Shown here: positions 17,939-27,398 of the stretch, in pieces
Layout of the letters: every line of letters starts with the position of its first letter
How positions within the stretch are numbered: position 1 is the stretch's first letter
NCBI GenBank assembly: GCA_016788045.1
Contig: JAEUTG010000060.1
Span: 1-64,000, forward strand
DNA: 64,000 nucleotides
DNA from: Bacteroidales bacterium
GTDB lineage: Bacteria; Bacteroidota; Bacteroidia; Bacteroidales; Lentimicrobiaceae
Direction: 5' to 3'
The notes under the pieces: model-generated
Database searches by the model: none
Seen by the model: the letters and a program-made list of their open reading frames with translations, nothing else
What the model was told of the DNA's origin: nothing
Made by a program: the position numbers and the translations under genes

Positions 17939-19192
17939 ATGGAAGTAAGAGAAGGATATAAAAATACGGAGGTGGGCGTTATTCCTGAGGATTGGGAGGT
18001 GAAAAAACTAAGTGACCTTACATCCTTAATGACAAATGGATTTGTAGGTATTGCAACTACTCATTATACAGAATTTGAAAATGGGATTACTTATATTCAA
18101 GGATATAATGTAGAGGAAAACTCGTTCAATGTTAATGGTATTAAAAAAGTTACTAAGGAATTTCATAAACAACATCCTAAGTCCTGTTTGCAAGAGGGCG
18201 ATTTATTAACAATTCAAACTGGTGAAGTTGGTCTAACGACTATTGTTACAAAAGGATTGGAAGGTTCAAATTGTCACGCACTCATTATTACAAGATTCGA
18301 AAAACACAATTCTTTTCCGAAATTTTATAGTTACTACTTAAATTCTGCAAGTGGCAAAAAACAGTTAAAAGAAATAGAAACAGGTTCTACAATGAAGCAT
18401 ATCAATGTTGGTGATATGATTCATTTAAAAGTTCCAGTTCCCACCAAAGCCGAACAAACCGCCATAGCCACCGCCCTGAGCGATGCCGATGCCCTGATAA
18501 ACAGCCTCGAAAGACTCATAGCCAAAAAACGCAATATCAAACAAGGGGCAATGCAGGAATTGCTGAAACCGAAAGAGGGGTGGGTGGTGAAGAAGTTGGG
18601 GGATTTGACTAAAGTATTTACAAAGCAAACAGGATTTGATTACACAGCTTATATTAAACCTTCATTGGTTCAGTATAGGACAGAAGATACAATCCCATTT
18701 ATTCAAAATAAAGATTTTAATAATAGGTGGATAAATTTTGACACTGATTATTTTATTCCAAAATCTGTAGCAACTCAGTTTCCTAGAATTCTGTTAAATG
18801 AAAAATCTCTTTTAATTTCTATTTCAGGAAGTGTTGGAAATGTTGGCCTATATGATTCACAAGAATTAGCTTTTATAGGTGGGGCAGTTGCAATACTAAA
18901 GTTTAAAGATTCTGATTTAATTGACTGGGTTATGGTTTACTTGAAATCCATTGAAGGTCAGAAAAAACTTTTAGATAACGTCAAAGCTGGCTCTCATCAA
19001 AATTTAATATTAGATGATATTAGAAAAATTGAAATTGTTTTTCCACCCAATCAAGAACAAACCCGTATCGCTACCATCCTTTCCGATATGGATTCCGAAA
19101 TACAGGCATTGGAAACCAAATTGGAGAAATACCGCAAGATAAAACTGGGTATGATGCAGAATTTATTAACTGGGAAAATAAGGTTGGTATGA
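17939..19192 (+). CDS. hsdS: Type I restriction-modification specificity subunit S
   Basis: A 417-residue specificity protein with the usual two target recognition domains (about 20-165 and 215-360) separated by helical spacers. The spacers are recognisable as QTAIATALSDADALINSLE with the following KQGAMQELLKPKEG in the centre, and QTRIATILSDMDSEIQALE with KLGMMQNLLTGKIRLV at the end. Each TRD reads half of a bipartite target. The TRDs are distinctly AT-richer than the spacers, a mosaic expected from TRD exchange. The stop TGA overlaps the next start (ATGA at 19189-19192). The last 13 codons occur again, in frame, just before the DUF262 gene 730 bp downstream. Confidence 0.92.
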   Translation: MEVREGYKNTEVGVIPEDWEVKKLSDLTSLMTNGFVGIATTHYTEFENGITYIQGYNVEENSFNVNGIKKVTKEFHKQHPKSCLQEGDLLTIQTGEVGLTTIVTKGLEGSNCHALIITRFEKHNSFPKFYSYYLNSASGKKQLKEIETGSTMKHINVGDMIHLKVPVPTKAEQTAIATALSDADALINSLERLIAKKRNIKQGAMQELLKPKEGWVVKKLGDLTKVFTKQTGFDYTAYIKPSLVQYRTEDTIPFIQNKDFNNRWINFDTDYFIPKSVATQFPRILLNEKSLLISISGSVGNVGLYDSQELAFIGGAVAILKFKDSDLIDWVMVYLKSIEGQKKLLDNVKAGSHQNLILDDIRKIEIVFPPNQEQTRIATILSDMDSEIQALETKLEKYRKIKLGMMQNLLTGKIRLV

Positions 19193-19193
19193 A
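19151..19193 (+). repeat. hsdS-tail direct repeat, copy 1
   Basis: This 43-base segment, the 3' end of hsdS with its overlapping ATGA, matches 19922-19964 at 38 of 43 positions; the first 20 bases are identical. The two copies flank the predicted nuclease gene and the second copy ends with the same stop/start overlap. Confidence 0.85.
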
Positions 19194-19914
19194 AGGTAGT
19201 CGGTATGCAATAATAAAGCTGGTTGAATCAAGTAGCTTCATTGAAACAGTCAATAGTCTAACAAAGTCTGCGGCATTAGTTTTAACCGAATATGACAATT
19301 GGATGCCAAAAGGAATTCGTCAAGATAAAGAGGCCGAACTCAAAGATTTTTTGAGACTCAACTTTTCAAAAGAATTGGGAGAAAACATTCATAGTTGGTG
19401 GTTAGATGTGAAACACCCAAAAGCGAGCACACCTAATTGGGATTTGATTTCGACATGCAATATAAACGGGAAAAAAGGACTTCTGTTGGTAGAAGCAAAA
19501 GCGCATTGGGACGAACTTAAGGATGAATCCAGAGGAAAACCCATAAAGGCTAATGCTTCGAGCGACTCTCTGAAAAACCATGAAAAAATTGGTGTAGCCA
19601 TTCTTGAAGCTAAAACTGGAATTCAAGAATCAGGTTTTGACCTTTCCATATCAAGAGATAATTGTTATCAACTTTCTAACCGTATTGCTCATTCCTGGTG
19701 GCTCGCCAATCAGGGAATACCTGTAGTATTGCTTTATCTGGGCTTTCTAAATTGTACAGATTTGAAAAATGATAAAAGACAATTGTTTAAAGACGACAGT
19801 GACTGGCAAACTTGTTTCAAGGAGCATGCTAACCAGATAGGAGCTGATAAGATTTTGGACAAATGGCTATTTTGTGGTAGAGGTGAGTTTATAACAATCT
19901 GCAAGAGCATTTAA
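19189..19914 (+). CDS. Predicted PD-(D/E)XK-like nuclease nested in the RM operon
   Basis: A 241-residue cytosolic protein of no family I can name. The motif pattern D85 in TPNWDLIST, then GLLLVEAKAH with E102-x-K104, on strands separated by a turn, fits a PD-(D/E)XK nuclease core; an upstream acidic helix (KEAELKDFLRLNF) and a downstream NCYQLSNRIAHSWWL helix followed by GIPVVLLYLGF fit the same fold. This is structure inference from motifs, not a family match. The start ATG overlaps the hsdS stop (ATGA), so it is translationally coupled. It is AT-rich and lies between two copies of the hsdS 3' end, which indicates insertion as a cassette. It may act as an accessory effector or an immunity or regulatory protein of the system. 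Confidence 0.65.
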   Translation: MKGSRYAIIKLVESSSFIETVNSLTKSAALVLTEYDNWMPKGIRQDKEAELKDFLRLNFSKELGENIHSWWLDVKHPKASTPNWDLISTCNINGKKGLLLVEAKAHWDELKDESRGKPIKANASSDSLKNHEKIGVAILEAKTGIQESGFDLSISRDNCYQLSNRIAHSWWLANQGIPVVLLYLGFLNCTDLKNDKRQLFKDDSDWQTCFKEHANQIGADKILDKWLFCGRGEFITICKSI

Positions 19915-19921
19915 AACTTTG

Positions 19922-19963
19922 ATGATGCAGAATTTATTAACAGGAAAAATACGAATGGTATGA
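19922..19963 (+). pseudogene. Residual 3' end of hsdS (repeat copy 2)
   Basis: The segment encodes MMQNLLTGKIRMV and a TGA, the same 13-residue tail as hsdS (one conservative change, L to M) with mostly synonymous differences. Its stop overlaps the ATG of the DUF262 gene at 19960 exactly as the intact hsdS stop overlaps the nuclease gene start. It is therefore the old end of an hsdS gene that once preceded the DUF262 gene directly. Confidence 0.8.
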
Positions 19964-21819
19964 ACGAAAACGAATTGATTTTAAAATCGATTAACCAATT
20001 GATGGAATACAGCTTCTTTATTCCCTCGTACCAGCGTGGCTACCGATGGACTGAAAAGCAGGTGGAAGAACTGTTGGAAGATATTTGGGCATTTGCCATC
20101 AACCCGCCAAAGCAGGATGAAGGCAAAATACGTCCGTTTTATTGCCTGCAACCCATTGTGGTAAAACAAAAAAACGGCATAGCCGATGAGTGGGAAGTAA
20201 TTGACGGTCAGCAACGACTTACAACGGTTTACCTGATACTGAAAAACCTCGAATCGCAAATTAGAAAAAAGAACATAAAGCGGGTTTTCTACGAAACAAG
20301 AGAAGAAAGCGAGAAATTCTTAACTGAAATAAAAGAAGATGATGCTGAGAAGAATATCGACTTTTACCACATCGCACAGGCAAACAAAGCCATTAAAAAT
20401 TGGTTTGATAAAAAGGCAAATGCAATAGATGAAGTAAATGAGTATGTAACGCCTGAAGCAAAGTTTGCCCCAACTTTCCTAACCGATACAAAAGTAATCT
20501 GGTATGTAATAAACGATGGCTCTGATTCCTACGATATTTTTACCCGTTTAAACATTGGCAAGATTCAATTAACCAATGCAGAACTGATAAAAGCCCTGTT
20601 TCTGAAAAAATGGAATAATGCCGAAGCGGTGGATAAACTCAGGTTAAAACAACTGCAAATAGCTACTGAATGGGACAGGATTGAAAACACCCTGCAAGAC
20701 AACTCGTTTTGGTATTTCATTTACAACAAGCCCGATTCGAAAAACCCCAAATACGCAAATCGCATTGAATACATTTTCGACCTGATGAAAAACAAACCTG
20801 ATGGCGAAGATGAAAAATTCACCTTTTACAAGTTTTACGAAGACTTTGAAACCAGCAAAAACAGGAACAAATACAAAATTCCCGACACCGATACCCTTTG
20901 GTTACGTGTAAAAAAATACTTCCTAACCTTTGAAGAATGGTACAAAGACAGGGAATTGTATCATTTAATCGGCTTTTTAATTTCGATAAACTACAGGTTA
21001 CAGGATATTCTTGAACCGAAAAAGAATAATGAGAAAATCAGCATCACATCAAAAACAGATTTCAAAGCATTTTTGAAAGATGAGATTCGTCAAAAGGTGA
21101 AATTCGACATTAGTAACTTGAATTATGGCGATGATAGAATTAAAACCGTTCTGTTGCTTTTCAACATACAAACCATACTTTCCAACGAAAAATCGAATAT
21201 GCGTTTCCCTTTCAATCTATACAAGAATGAAGATTGGGATATTGAGCATGTTCGTTCGCAAACCGATAAAAACATTACAGGCACCGACCGTAAAGAATGG
21301 GCAAAAGATATGCTCGAATATTTTACTGGTTTTGCCAATGAAGCGGAACAAAAACAATATATCGACACTATTGAAAATACCGATCTTGAAGTTTTCAGAA
21401 CCATTTCCGAAAAAGAGCAAAGCAAAAACACATTGTCAGACTTATATCACGTTGCCTATGCCGATAAAATTGACGATGCCCGGTTTAGCTCCGTTTACAA
21501 TACAATAAGAATAGAATTTAAGGAAGATAACGAGCCGAGCAAATGTGCCATATCAAACTTAGCCCTATTGGATTCAGCCACCAATAGAAGTTATAAAAAC
21601 GCATTTTTCCCCATTAAACGGGGTATTATTTTGCAGAACGATAAGCGTGGGACGTTTATTCCTATCTGTACAAAAAACGTATTTATGAAAGCCTACAGCA
21701 AAAAGTTTGATGAAGTAATGTACTGGAATAAACACGATGCAGATTTTTACCTAAAAGCGATTGAGGAAACGCTCGTTGATTATTTACCCCAAAAACAAGT
21801 GAGCAATGACAATGAATAG
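19960..21819 (+). CDS. DUF262/DUF1524 protein (GmrSD-type, HNH nuclease)
   Basis: A 619-residue protein with the two domains of GmrSD-type modification-dependent restriction enzymes. The N-terminal DUF262 domain (about 10-240) has SYQRGYRWTEKQ and the DGQQRLTT motif (D82 to T89), which in this family is linked to nucleotide binding and hydrolysis. The C-terminal DUF1524 domain contains an HNH-type site, DIEH (427-430) with N542 in DSATNRSYKN. Known relatives cut DNA with modified cytosines, or act with phosphorothioate systems as SspE does. Here it lies inside a type I RM operon, between hsdS and hsdR, and its last 14 bases overlap a second DUF262 gene, so the two products probably work together. 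Confidence 0.88.
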   Translation: MNENELILKSINQLMEYSFFIPSYQRGYRWTEKQVEELLEDIWAFAINPPKQDEGKIRPFYCLQPIVVKQKNGIADEWEVIDGQQRLTTVYLILKNLESQIRKKNIKRVFYETREESEKFLTEIKEDDAEKNIDFYHIAQANKAIKNWFDKKANAIDEVNEYVTPEAKFAPTFLTDTKVIWYVINDGSDSYDIFTRLNIGKIQLTNAELIKALFLKKWNNAEAVDKLRLKQLQIATEWDRIENTLQDNSFWYFIYNKPDSKNPKYANRIEYIFDLMKNKPDGEDEKFTFYKFYEDFETSKNRNKYKIPDTDTLWLRVKKYFLTFEEWYKDRELYHLIGFLISINYRLQDILEPKKNNEKISITSKTDFKAFLKDEIRQKVKFDISNLNYGDDRIKTVLLLFNIQTILSNEKSNMRFPFNLYKNEDWDIEHVRSQTDKNITGTDRKEWAKDMLEYFTGFANEAEQKQYIDTIENTDLEVFRTISEKEQSKNTLSDLYHVAYADKIDDARFSSVYNTIRIEFKEDNEPSKCAISNLALLDSATNRSYKNAFFPIKRGIILQNDKRGTFIPICTKNVFMKAYSKKFDEVMYWNKHDADFYLKAIEETLVDYLPQKQVSNDNE

Positions 21820-24274
21820 TAACGAACATATTTCGGGTAAACGATTAACTTTTTTCCAGTTAATTCAGGAATATCATATCCAGATTCCAATAATCCAAAG
21901 AGATTACGCCCAAGGGAGAATTACAGCCTACGAAATTCGTGATTCCTTTTTAGATGCCCTATTGGCATACCTTGAAGAGAATAAAAAGCACAGGGATTTG
22001 GATTTTGTGTATGGAAACCAATCGAATGAAGCCATTGACGACGAAACAAAATTCATCCCCTTGGACGGGCAGCAGCGTTTAACAACCTTGTTTTTATTGC
22101 ATTGGTATTTAGCAATAAAAGACGTTGAGATTGATGAACTCAGAAAGCATTTGGTATTTAGCAAGCAGGGAGAAAGCCAAAAATCAAAGTTTTCGTATGA
22201 AACACGCACCAGTTCAAGGGAATTTTGCGATTCGTTGCTATTAGCGGAAGTGGATTTGCAAAAGCTTTTAAAACCCGATGAAGGTAAGAATAACAGCTTA
22301 TCAAAAACTATCAAAGACAGTAGTTGGTATTTTCTTTCGTGGGAAACCGACCCTACGATTCAATCCATGTTGATAATGCTCGATGATATTCACGCTAAGT
22401 TCAAAAATACAGATGGTTACTTTCAAAGATTGATAAGCCTTGATAATCCGGTTATTACCTTTCAGTTTCTTGATTTGAAGGAATTTAACCTTACCGATGA
22501 TTTGTACATAAAAATGAATGCAAGGGGCATTCCGCTTTCACCTTACGAAAACTTCAAAGCAAAATTTGAACAGCATTTAAAGAAATCCGACTTTAATGCA
22601 AAACACACTTACACACTAACCTTTGACAGTAAACCAAATCAGGTTGATGTTAAAACTTATTTTTCCCATAAAATTGACACCGATTGGGCAAACTTGTTTT
22701 GGAACCATACCCTGGCAGACAAAAAGAAATTTGACAAACTGATAATGAATTTTATCAGGGCTGTTGTGGTAAATAATTATGCTGCAAATTCTGGCAATGC
22801 AGAGTTTCTCAAATATTTAATAGATAAACGCAACGAAGATATTTCGTTTCAGCAGTATTTAAAAAATGCTTGTTTAAACGAGAAAACTGTAATTGACCTC
22901 ATAACCATTCTTGATTTAATAAAGAACGGAAACCAAAAGGTAAAGAGTTATTTGTCCGACTTCTTTCATTACAATGAAGCAGAACAGTTTGATATTGTTG
23001 TAAACAATGCTTTTGTTCAGGCCGGCTATGTCGAAAGGATTAAACTTCATGCCTATTGCCAATATTTAATTCAATGGAAAACCGAAAAAGGTTTTGAAGA
23101 TATTGAAGGCTTGCAAAACTGGATGCGGGTTATTTACAACTTAACCGAGAATACTGCACCATATAACAATGAAAAGGAATATTCAAATTCCATTCATGGC
23201 ATAAATCAACTTATTTCACAAAGCAACTTTATTTTAAATCACATTACAGCGCTTGATAAACTAAGCGGTTTCGATGAAATACAATTCAAAGAAGAAAAAA
23301 TAAAATCCCTTTTAATCTTAAAACTAAACAAGTGGGATGAACTGCTTTATTCTGTTGAAAAACATGGATATTTTAAAGGTCAAATCGGATTTATACTGTT
23401 TTTGAGCGGAATCGAAGAATATTTCAACACAAATAGTCATTTTGATTGGAGCGAACAAGAAGATATTGACTTCAAGGAACAATTTATAAAATACAGGGAT
23501 ATTGCAATTAAGATATTCAGTGATAAAGGAATAAATCTTTTCCCTGATTTTGTTTGGGAAAGAGCCTTATTAGCAAAAGGCGATTACTTAATTACAGAAG
23601 GCAGTAACCAAAGTTTCCTAATTAATTTCGACCGTGATATTAGTTGGAAGCGATTTTTGAAAAGAGACAAAAACCACGTATTACATAGCGACATCATCAA
23701 GCTAATATTTAATGGGCTTGATGCAAACAATATTACAACATCTCTTGATAAAATTAAAAACAGTTATACAGGGGCAGACTGGCGTAACAGGTTTATTCAA
23801 ACTCCAAAGCTTTTTAGTTATTTAGGAGGGAAACGATATGTAAGACAAAATTCCGCACACGGTTTTGTCTTATTTAGCGGTGAGCGAATGAGCGGTGCTC
23901 ATGCTGAATTGTATTCGTATTCATTTTTTCTTGATAATTTGAAAGGAAAAGAATTTGCTCCATTTGCTTCAACAGCAAATTACTACTTTGCCGCTGGTGA
24001 TGACAGGGAAGAACGCCCATGTGCTTATATTGATAATTGGCAATTTGATAACACTAAATATGCAATAGACATTTTATACTCCTATAATCAGAATAAATTT
24101 AAGCTTCGCTTTTTCTACAGGGATATTGGTGATTACAGAAATGATTTAGTTACTGTTTTAATAAATCAGGGTTTTTCATCTGTAAATGAATCGTATGTGA
24201 TTTACATAGAAGAAAGCGAAGTGGTGAGAAAAATCAATGATTTAGGAGTGTCATTAAAAGGATTAATAGTATGA
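21806..24274 (+). CDS. Second DUF262 protein, without an HNH domain
   Basis: An 822-residue protein. The N-terminal ~250 residues are a DUF262 domain, with IPIIQRDYAQGR and DGQQRLTTL (D87 to R91). The remaining ~570 residues are largely helical and I do not recognise them; no DIEH/HNH signature is visible, and the end (SYVIYIEESEVVRKIND) looks alpha/beta. The start ATG at 21806 overlaps the previous gene by 14 bases; an ATG at 21812 would shorten the overlap. Its stop overlaps the hsdR start (ATGA). A DUF262-only partner next to a DUF262-DUF1524 protein suggests a two-protein complex with one catalytic nuclease subunit. The precise role is unknown. Confidence 0.82.
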   Translation: MTMNSNEHISGKRLTFFQLIQEYHIQIPIIQRDYAQGRITAYEIRDSFLDALLAYLEENKKHRDLDFVYGNQSNEAIDDETKFIPLDGQQRLTTLFLLHWYLAIKDVEIDELRKHLVFSKQGESQKSKFSYETRTSSREFCDSLLLAEVDLQKLLKPDEGKNNSLSKTIKDSSWYFLSWETDPTIQSMLIMLDDIHAKFKNTDGYFQRLISLDNPVITFQFLDLKEFNLTDDLYIKMNARGIPLSPYENFKAKFEQHLKKSDFNAKHTYTLTFDSKPNQVDVKTYFSHKIDTDWANLFWNHTLADKKKFDKLIMNFIRAVVVNNYAANSGNAEFLKYLIDKRNEDISFQQYLKNACLNEKTVIDLITILDLIKNGNQKVKSYLSDFFHYNEAEQFDIVVNNAFVQAGYVERIKLHAYCQYLIQWKTEKGFEDIEGLQNWMRVIYNLTENTAPYNNEKEYSNSIHGINQLISQSNFILNHITALDKLSGFDEIQFKEEKIKSLLILKLNKWDELLYSVEKHGYFKGQIGFILFLSGIEEYFNTNSHFDWSEQEDIDFKEQFIKYRDIAIKIFSDKGINLFPDFVWERALLAKGDYLITEGSNQSFLINFDRDISWKRFLKRDKNHVLHSDIIKLIFNGLDANNITTSLDKIKNSYTGADWRNRFIQTPKLFSYLGGKRYVRQNSAHGFVLFSGERMSGAHAELYSYSFFLDNLKGKEFAPFASTANYYFAAGDDREERPCAYIDNWQFDNTKYAIDILYSYNQNKFKLRFFYRDIGDYRNDLVTVLINQGFSSVNESYVIYIEESEVVRKINDLGVSLKGLIV

Positions 24275-27200
24275 GCAAAGTCGGCGACAAAGAACGAATA
24301 GCCCAAAACCGTGTGGTAAAACTGTTTCAGGATGAACTGAAATATCGTTATTTGGGAAACTTAGAGAAAGAAGAAAACAACAGCAATGTAAATGAAACTT
24401 TGCTCATTGCTTTTCTTACCAAAAAAGGTTATACCAAAAACCAAATAAGTAAAGCCCTGTACGAATTTTACAAAGCGGTAAACATTAACACACACGATGA
24501 CCTTTATCAGGCAAATAAAGAGGTTTATTCACAGCTTCGTTATGGCATTAAAGTAAAAGAAGAAGCTGGCGAAAATAAGGAAACTGTTTCCCTGATTGAC
24601 TGGAAAAATCCGCTCGAAAACGACTTTGCCATTGCCGAGGAAGTTACCATAAAAGGCGTTCACAACAAACGCCCCGACATTGTTATTTATGTAAACGGAA
24701 TTGCTTTAGGTGCATTAGAGTTGAAACGCAGTACGGTATCAGTTTCCGAAGGAATCCGCCAAAGCAATGACAACCAAAAGCATATTTTCATCAAACCGTT
24801 TTTTACTACCATTCAATTGGTTATGGCTGGTCAGGATGTGGAAGGTTTGCGTTATGCAGGTATCGACACATCAGAGAAATATTATCAGAAATGGAAGGAA
24901 GTAAGCGAAGAATTTAATCCCAACGACACTTACTTGCTCGAACTTACAAAATCTTTACGGGAACAGGCGGTTAAAGCCGAAAACCTATTGGATAAAAACA
25001 TCATTGAAATGCTCAACAAAGAGCGTTTGATAGAGATAATCCACGATTTTGTAGTGTACGACCGTGGACAAAAGAAATTCTGTCGCCCCAATCAGTATTT
25101 TGGAATTAAGGCTGCCCAGGAAACACTTCGCAACAAAGAGGGCGGTATAATTTGGCACACGCAGGGCAGTGGGAAAAGCTTAACCATGGTTTGGCTTACC
25201 AAATGGATAAAAGAATACAACCCCAATGCCCGTATTTTAATTGTTACCGACCGTGACGAACTCGACAAGCAAATTGAAAAAGTATACAAAGGCGTAAGCG
25301 AAGACATTTACCGGTGCAAACCCAGAAATGGGAAAAGCGGTGGAGCAATTCTCATTGATAAACTGAACGATGCCGAACCCTGGCTTTTATGTTCACTCAT
25401 TCATAAATTCGGAAATAAAGAGGAAGCCGATTACGATAGTTACCTGACAGAATTAAAAAACAGTTTGCCAAAGGATTTCTCACCCAAAGGTGATTTTTAT
25501 GTGTTTGTAGATGAGTGTCACCGTTCCCAAAGTGGCGACCTGCACAAGGCAATGAAACAGATATTGGGCGAAAAAGCCATTTTCATTGGTTTTACAGGTA
25601 CACCATTAATGAAAAAGGATAAGCAAAAAAGTATCGAGGTTTTTGGAAAATACATTCATACCTACAAATTTGATGAAGCAGTAAAGGACGGTGTTGTGCT
25701 TGATTTACGTTACGAAGCACGGGATATTGAACAAAAAATCACTTCTCTGGATAAAATCGATACATGGTTTGAAACAAAAACCAAAGGCCTGACCGATTTT
25801 GCAAAAACAGAACTGAAACAAAAATGGGGAACCATGAAAAAGGTATTCAGTTCTGTTGGGCGTTTACAGAAAATTGTTGCCGATATTCTGCTCGACATGG
25901 AAACCCGTGAGCGTTTGCAAAACGGCAGGGGAAATGCACTTCTGGTTTCAGATAGTATTTACAATGCTTGTCGTTATTATCAACTGTTTCAGGATTCTGG
26001 ATTTACACGATGTGCCATTGTTACATCGTTTGCCCCATCGCATGCCGACATTAAAGGAGAAGGCGAAAACTACACAGAGAAAATTATGCAGTACGAGATT
26101 TACCAAAAAATGCTTAATGGTAAATCACCCGAGGACTTTGAAGATGAAGTAAAAAAGCGCTTCATCGAAGAACCAGCACAAATGAAACTCCTGGTTGTTG
26201 TCGATAAACTGCTGACAGGTTTTGATGCCCCAAGTGCAACCTTTTTGTACATCGACAAAAGTATGAGAGACCATGGTTTATTTCAGGCTATTTGTCGTGT
26301 AAACCGTTTGGATGGTGATGATAAAGAATACGGTTACATCATTGACTATAAAGATCTTTTTGGTAGCCTTGAAACTGCTTATAAAGACTTTACTTCAAAA
26401 GCATTTGAAGATTATGATAAAGAGGATGTGGAAGGTTTGCTATCCGACCGTTTGAACAAAGGCAAAGAACGTTTGAACGATGCACTTGAAACTATCAGGG
26501 ATTTGTGCGAGCCTGTTGTCCCGCCTAAAGGAACCAAAGAATACATCCGATACTTCTGTGGTAATACTCAATTACCAGCCGATTTGAAAGACACTGAACC
26601 ACGCCGGCATGCTTTATACAAAGCGGTAATTTCTCTGATTCGTGCATTTGCCAACATCGCAGACGAACTGGAAGAGGCTGGTTATAAACCAAACGAGATC
26701 GGGAAAATTAAAACGGAGATCAAACATTATGAGAATGTCCGTAAAGAAATTCAACGGGCAAGTGGCGACTATGTGGATTTAAAACAATATGAACCAGCCA
26801 TGCGTCATTTGATTGACAGTTACATAGGTGCTGAGGAAAGCCAGAAGATTTCAGCATTTGATGATTTTAGTCTGGTCGAATTGCTTGTTAATGATGGCCT
26901 AGATGCATTGGACAAGATCCCTCAGAATATCAGGAAAAACAAGGATGCAATGGCTGAGACCATCGAAAATAATTTGCGTAAAGTGATTATTGAAGAAAGT
27001 CCGGCTAACCCGATTTATTATGAAAAAATGAGTGTTTTGCTCGATGAACTGATAAAAATGAGGAATGAAGAAGCTGTGCGATACGAGGATTATTTGAAGA
27101 GGGTTGTTGAACTGGCTTTAAAAATCAAAAAACCCGAAACGAGCAGTGAATATCCATCAAGTATCAACACTCAGGCTAAAAGGGCATTGTATGATAATTT

Positions 27201-27396
27201 AGAAAAGGACGAACCCTTAACAGTTGCTTTGGATAGCGCGGTGATTTATGGCAAATATGATAACTGGGAAGGGAATTTTGCCAAAGAAAGGCATCTTAAA
27301 AATAAAGTGGTAAAACCTGTTTTGGAAGATTACAATAAAGCAGAAATTTTGGACCCGATTTTTGAGATCATTAAACAGCAAAACGAGTACAAATAG
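24271..27396 (+). CDS. hsdR: Type I restriction endonuclease subunit R
   Basis: A 1041-residue motor and nuclease subunit. The N-terminal nuclease domain has RPDIVIYVNG (D136) and ALELK (E150-x-K152), the PD-(D/E)XK site. The SF2 helicase part has Walker A QGSGKS (298-303), Walker B DECH (414-417), motif III FTGTPL and, further on, DKLLTGFDAP and ICRVNRLDG corresponding to motifs V and VI. The C-terminal ~300 residues are helical and bind the MTase core. It translocates unmethylated DNA past the complex and cuts at a distance. Start overlaps the DUF262 stop by 4 bases (ATGA). All catalytic motifs are intact, so the system looks active. Confidence 0.95.
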   Translation: MSKVGDKERIAQNRVVKLFQDELKYRYLGNLEKEENNSNVNETLLIAFLTKKGYTKNQISKALYEFYKAVNINTHDDLYQANKEVYSQLRYGIKVKEEAGENKETVSLIDWKNPLENDFAIAEEVTIKGVHNKRPDIVIYVNGIALGALELKRSTVSVSEGIRQSNDNQKHIFIKPFFTTIQLVMAGQDVEGLRYAGIDTSEKYYQKWKEVSEEFNPNDTYLLELTKSLREQAVKAENLLDKNIIEMLNKERLIEIIHDFVVYDRGQKKFCRPNQYFGIKAAQETLRNKEGGIIWHTQGSGKSLTMVWLTKWIKEYNPNARILIVTDRDELDKQIEKVYKGVSEDIYRCKPRNGKSGGAILIDKLNDAEPWLLCSLIHKFGNKEEADYDSYLTELKNSLPKDFSPKGDFYVFVDECHRSQSGDLHKAMKQILGEKAIFIGFTGTPLMKKDKQKSIEVFGKYIHTYKFDEAVKDGVVLDLRYEARDIEQKITSLDKIDTWFETKTKGLTDFAKTELKQKWGTMKKVFSSVGRLQKIVADILLDMETRERLQNGRGNALLVSDSIYNACRYYQLFQDSGFTRCAIVTSFAPSHADIKGEGENYTEKIMQYEIYQKMLNGKSPEDFEDEVKKRFIEEPAQMKLLVVVDKLLTGFDAPSATFLYIDKSMRDHGLFQAICRVNRLDGDDKEYGYIIDYKDLFGSLETAYKDFTSKAFEDYDKEDVEGLLSDRLNKGKERLNDALETIRDLCEPVVPPKGTKEYIRYFCGNTQLPADLKDTEPRRHALYKAVISLIRAFANIADELEEAGYKPNEIGKIKTEIKHYENVRKEIQRASGDYVDLKQYEPAMRHLIDSYIGAEESQKISAFDDFSLVELLVNDGLDALDKIPQNIRKNKDAMAETIENNLRKVIIEESPANPIYYEKMSVLLDELIKMRNEEAVRYEDYLKRVVELALKIKKPETSSEYPSSINTQAKRALYDNLEKDEPLTVALDSAVIYGKYDNWEGNFAKERHLKNKVVKPVLEDYNKAEILDPIFEIIKQQNEYK

Positions 27397-27398
27397 AA

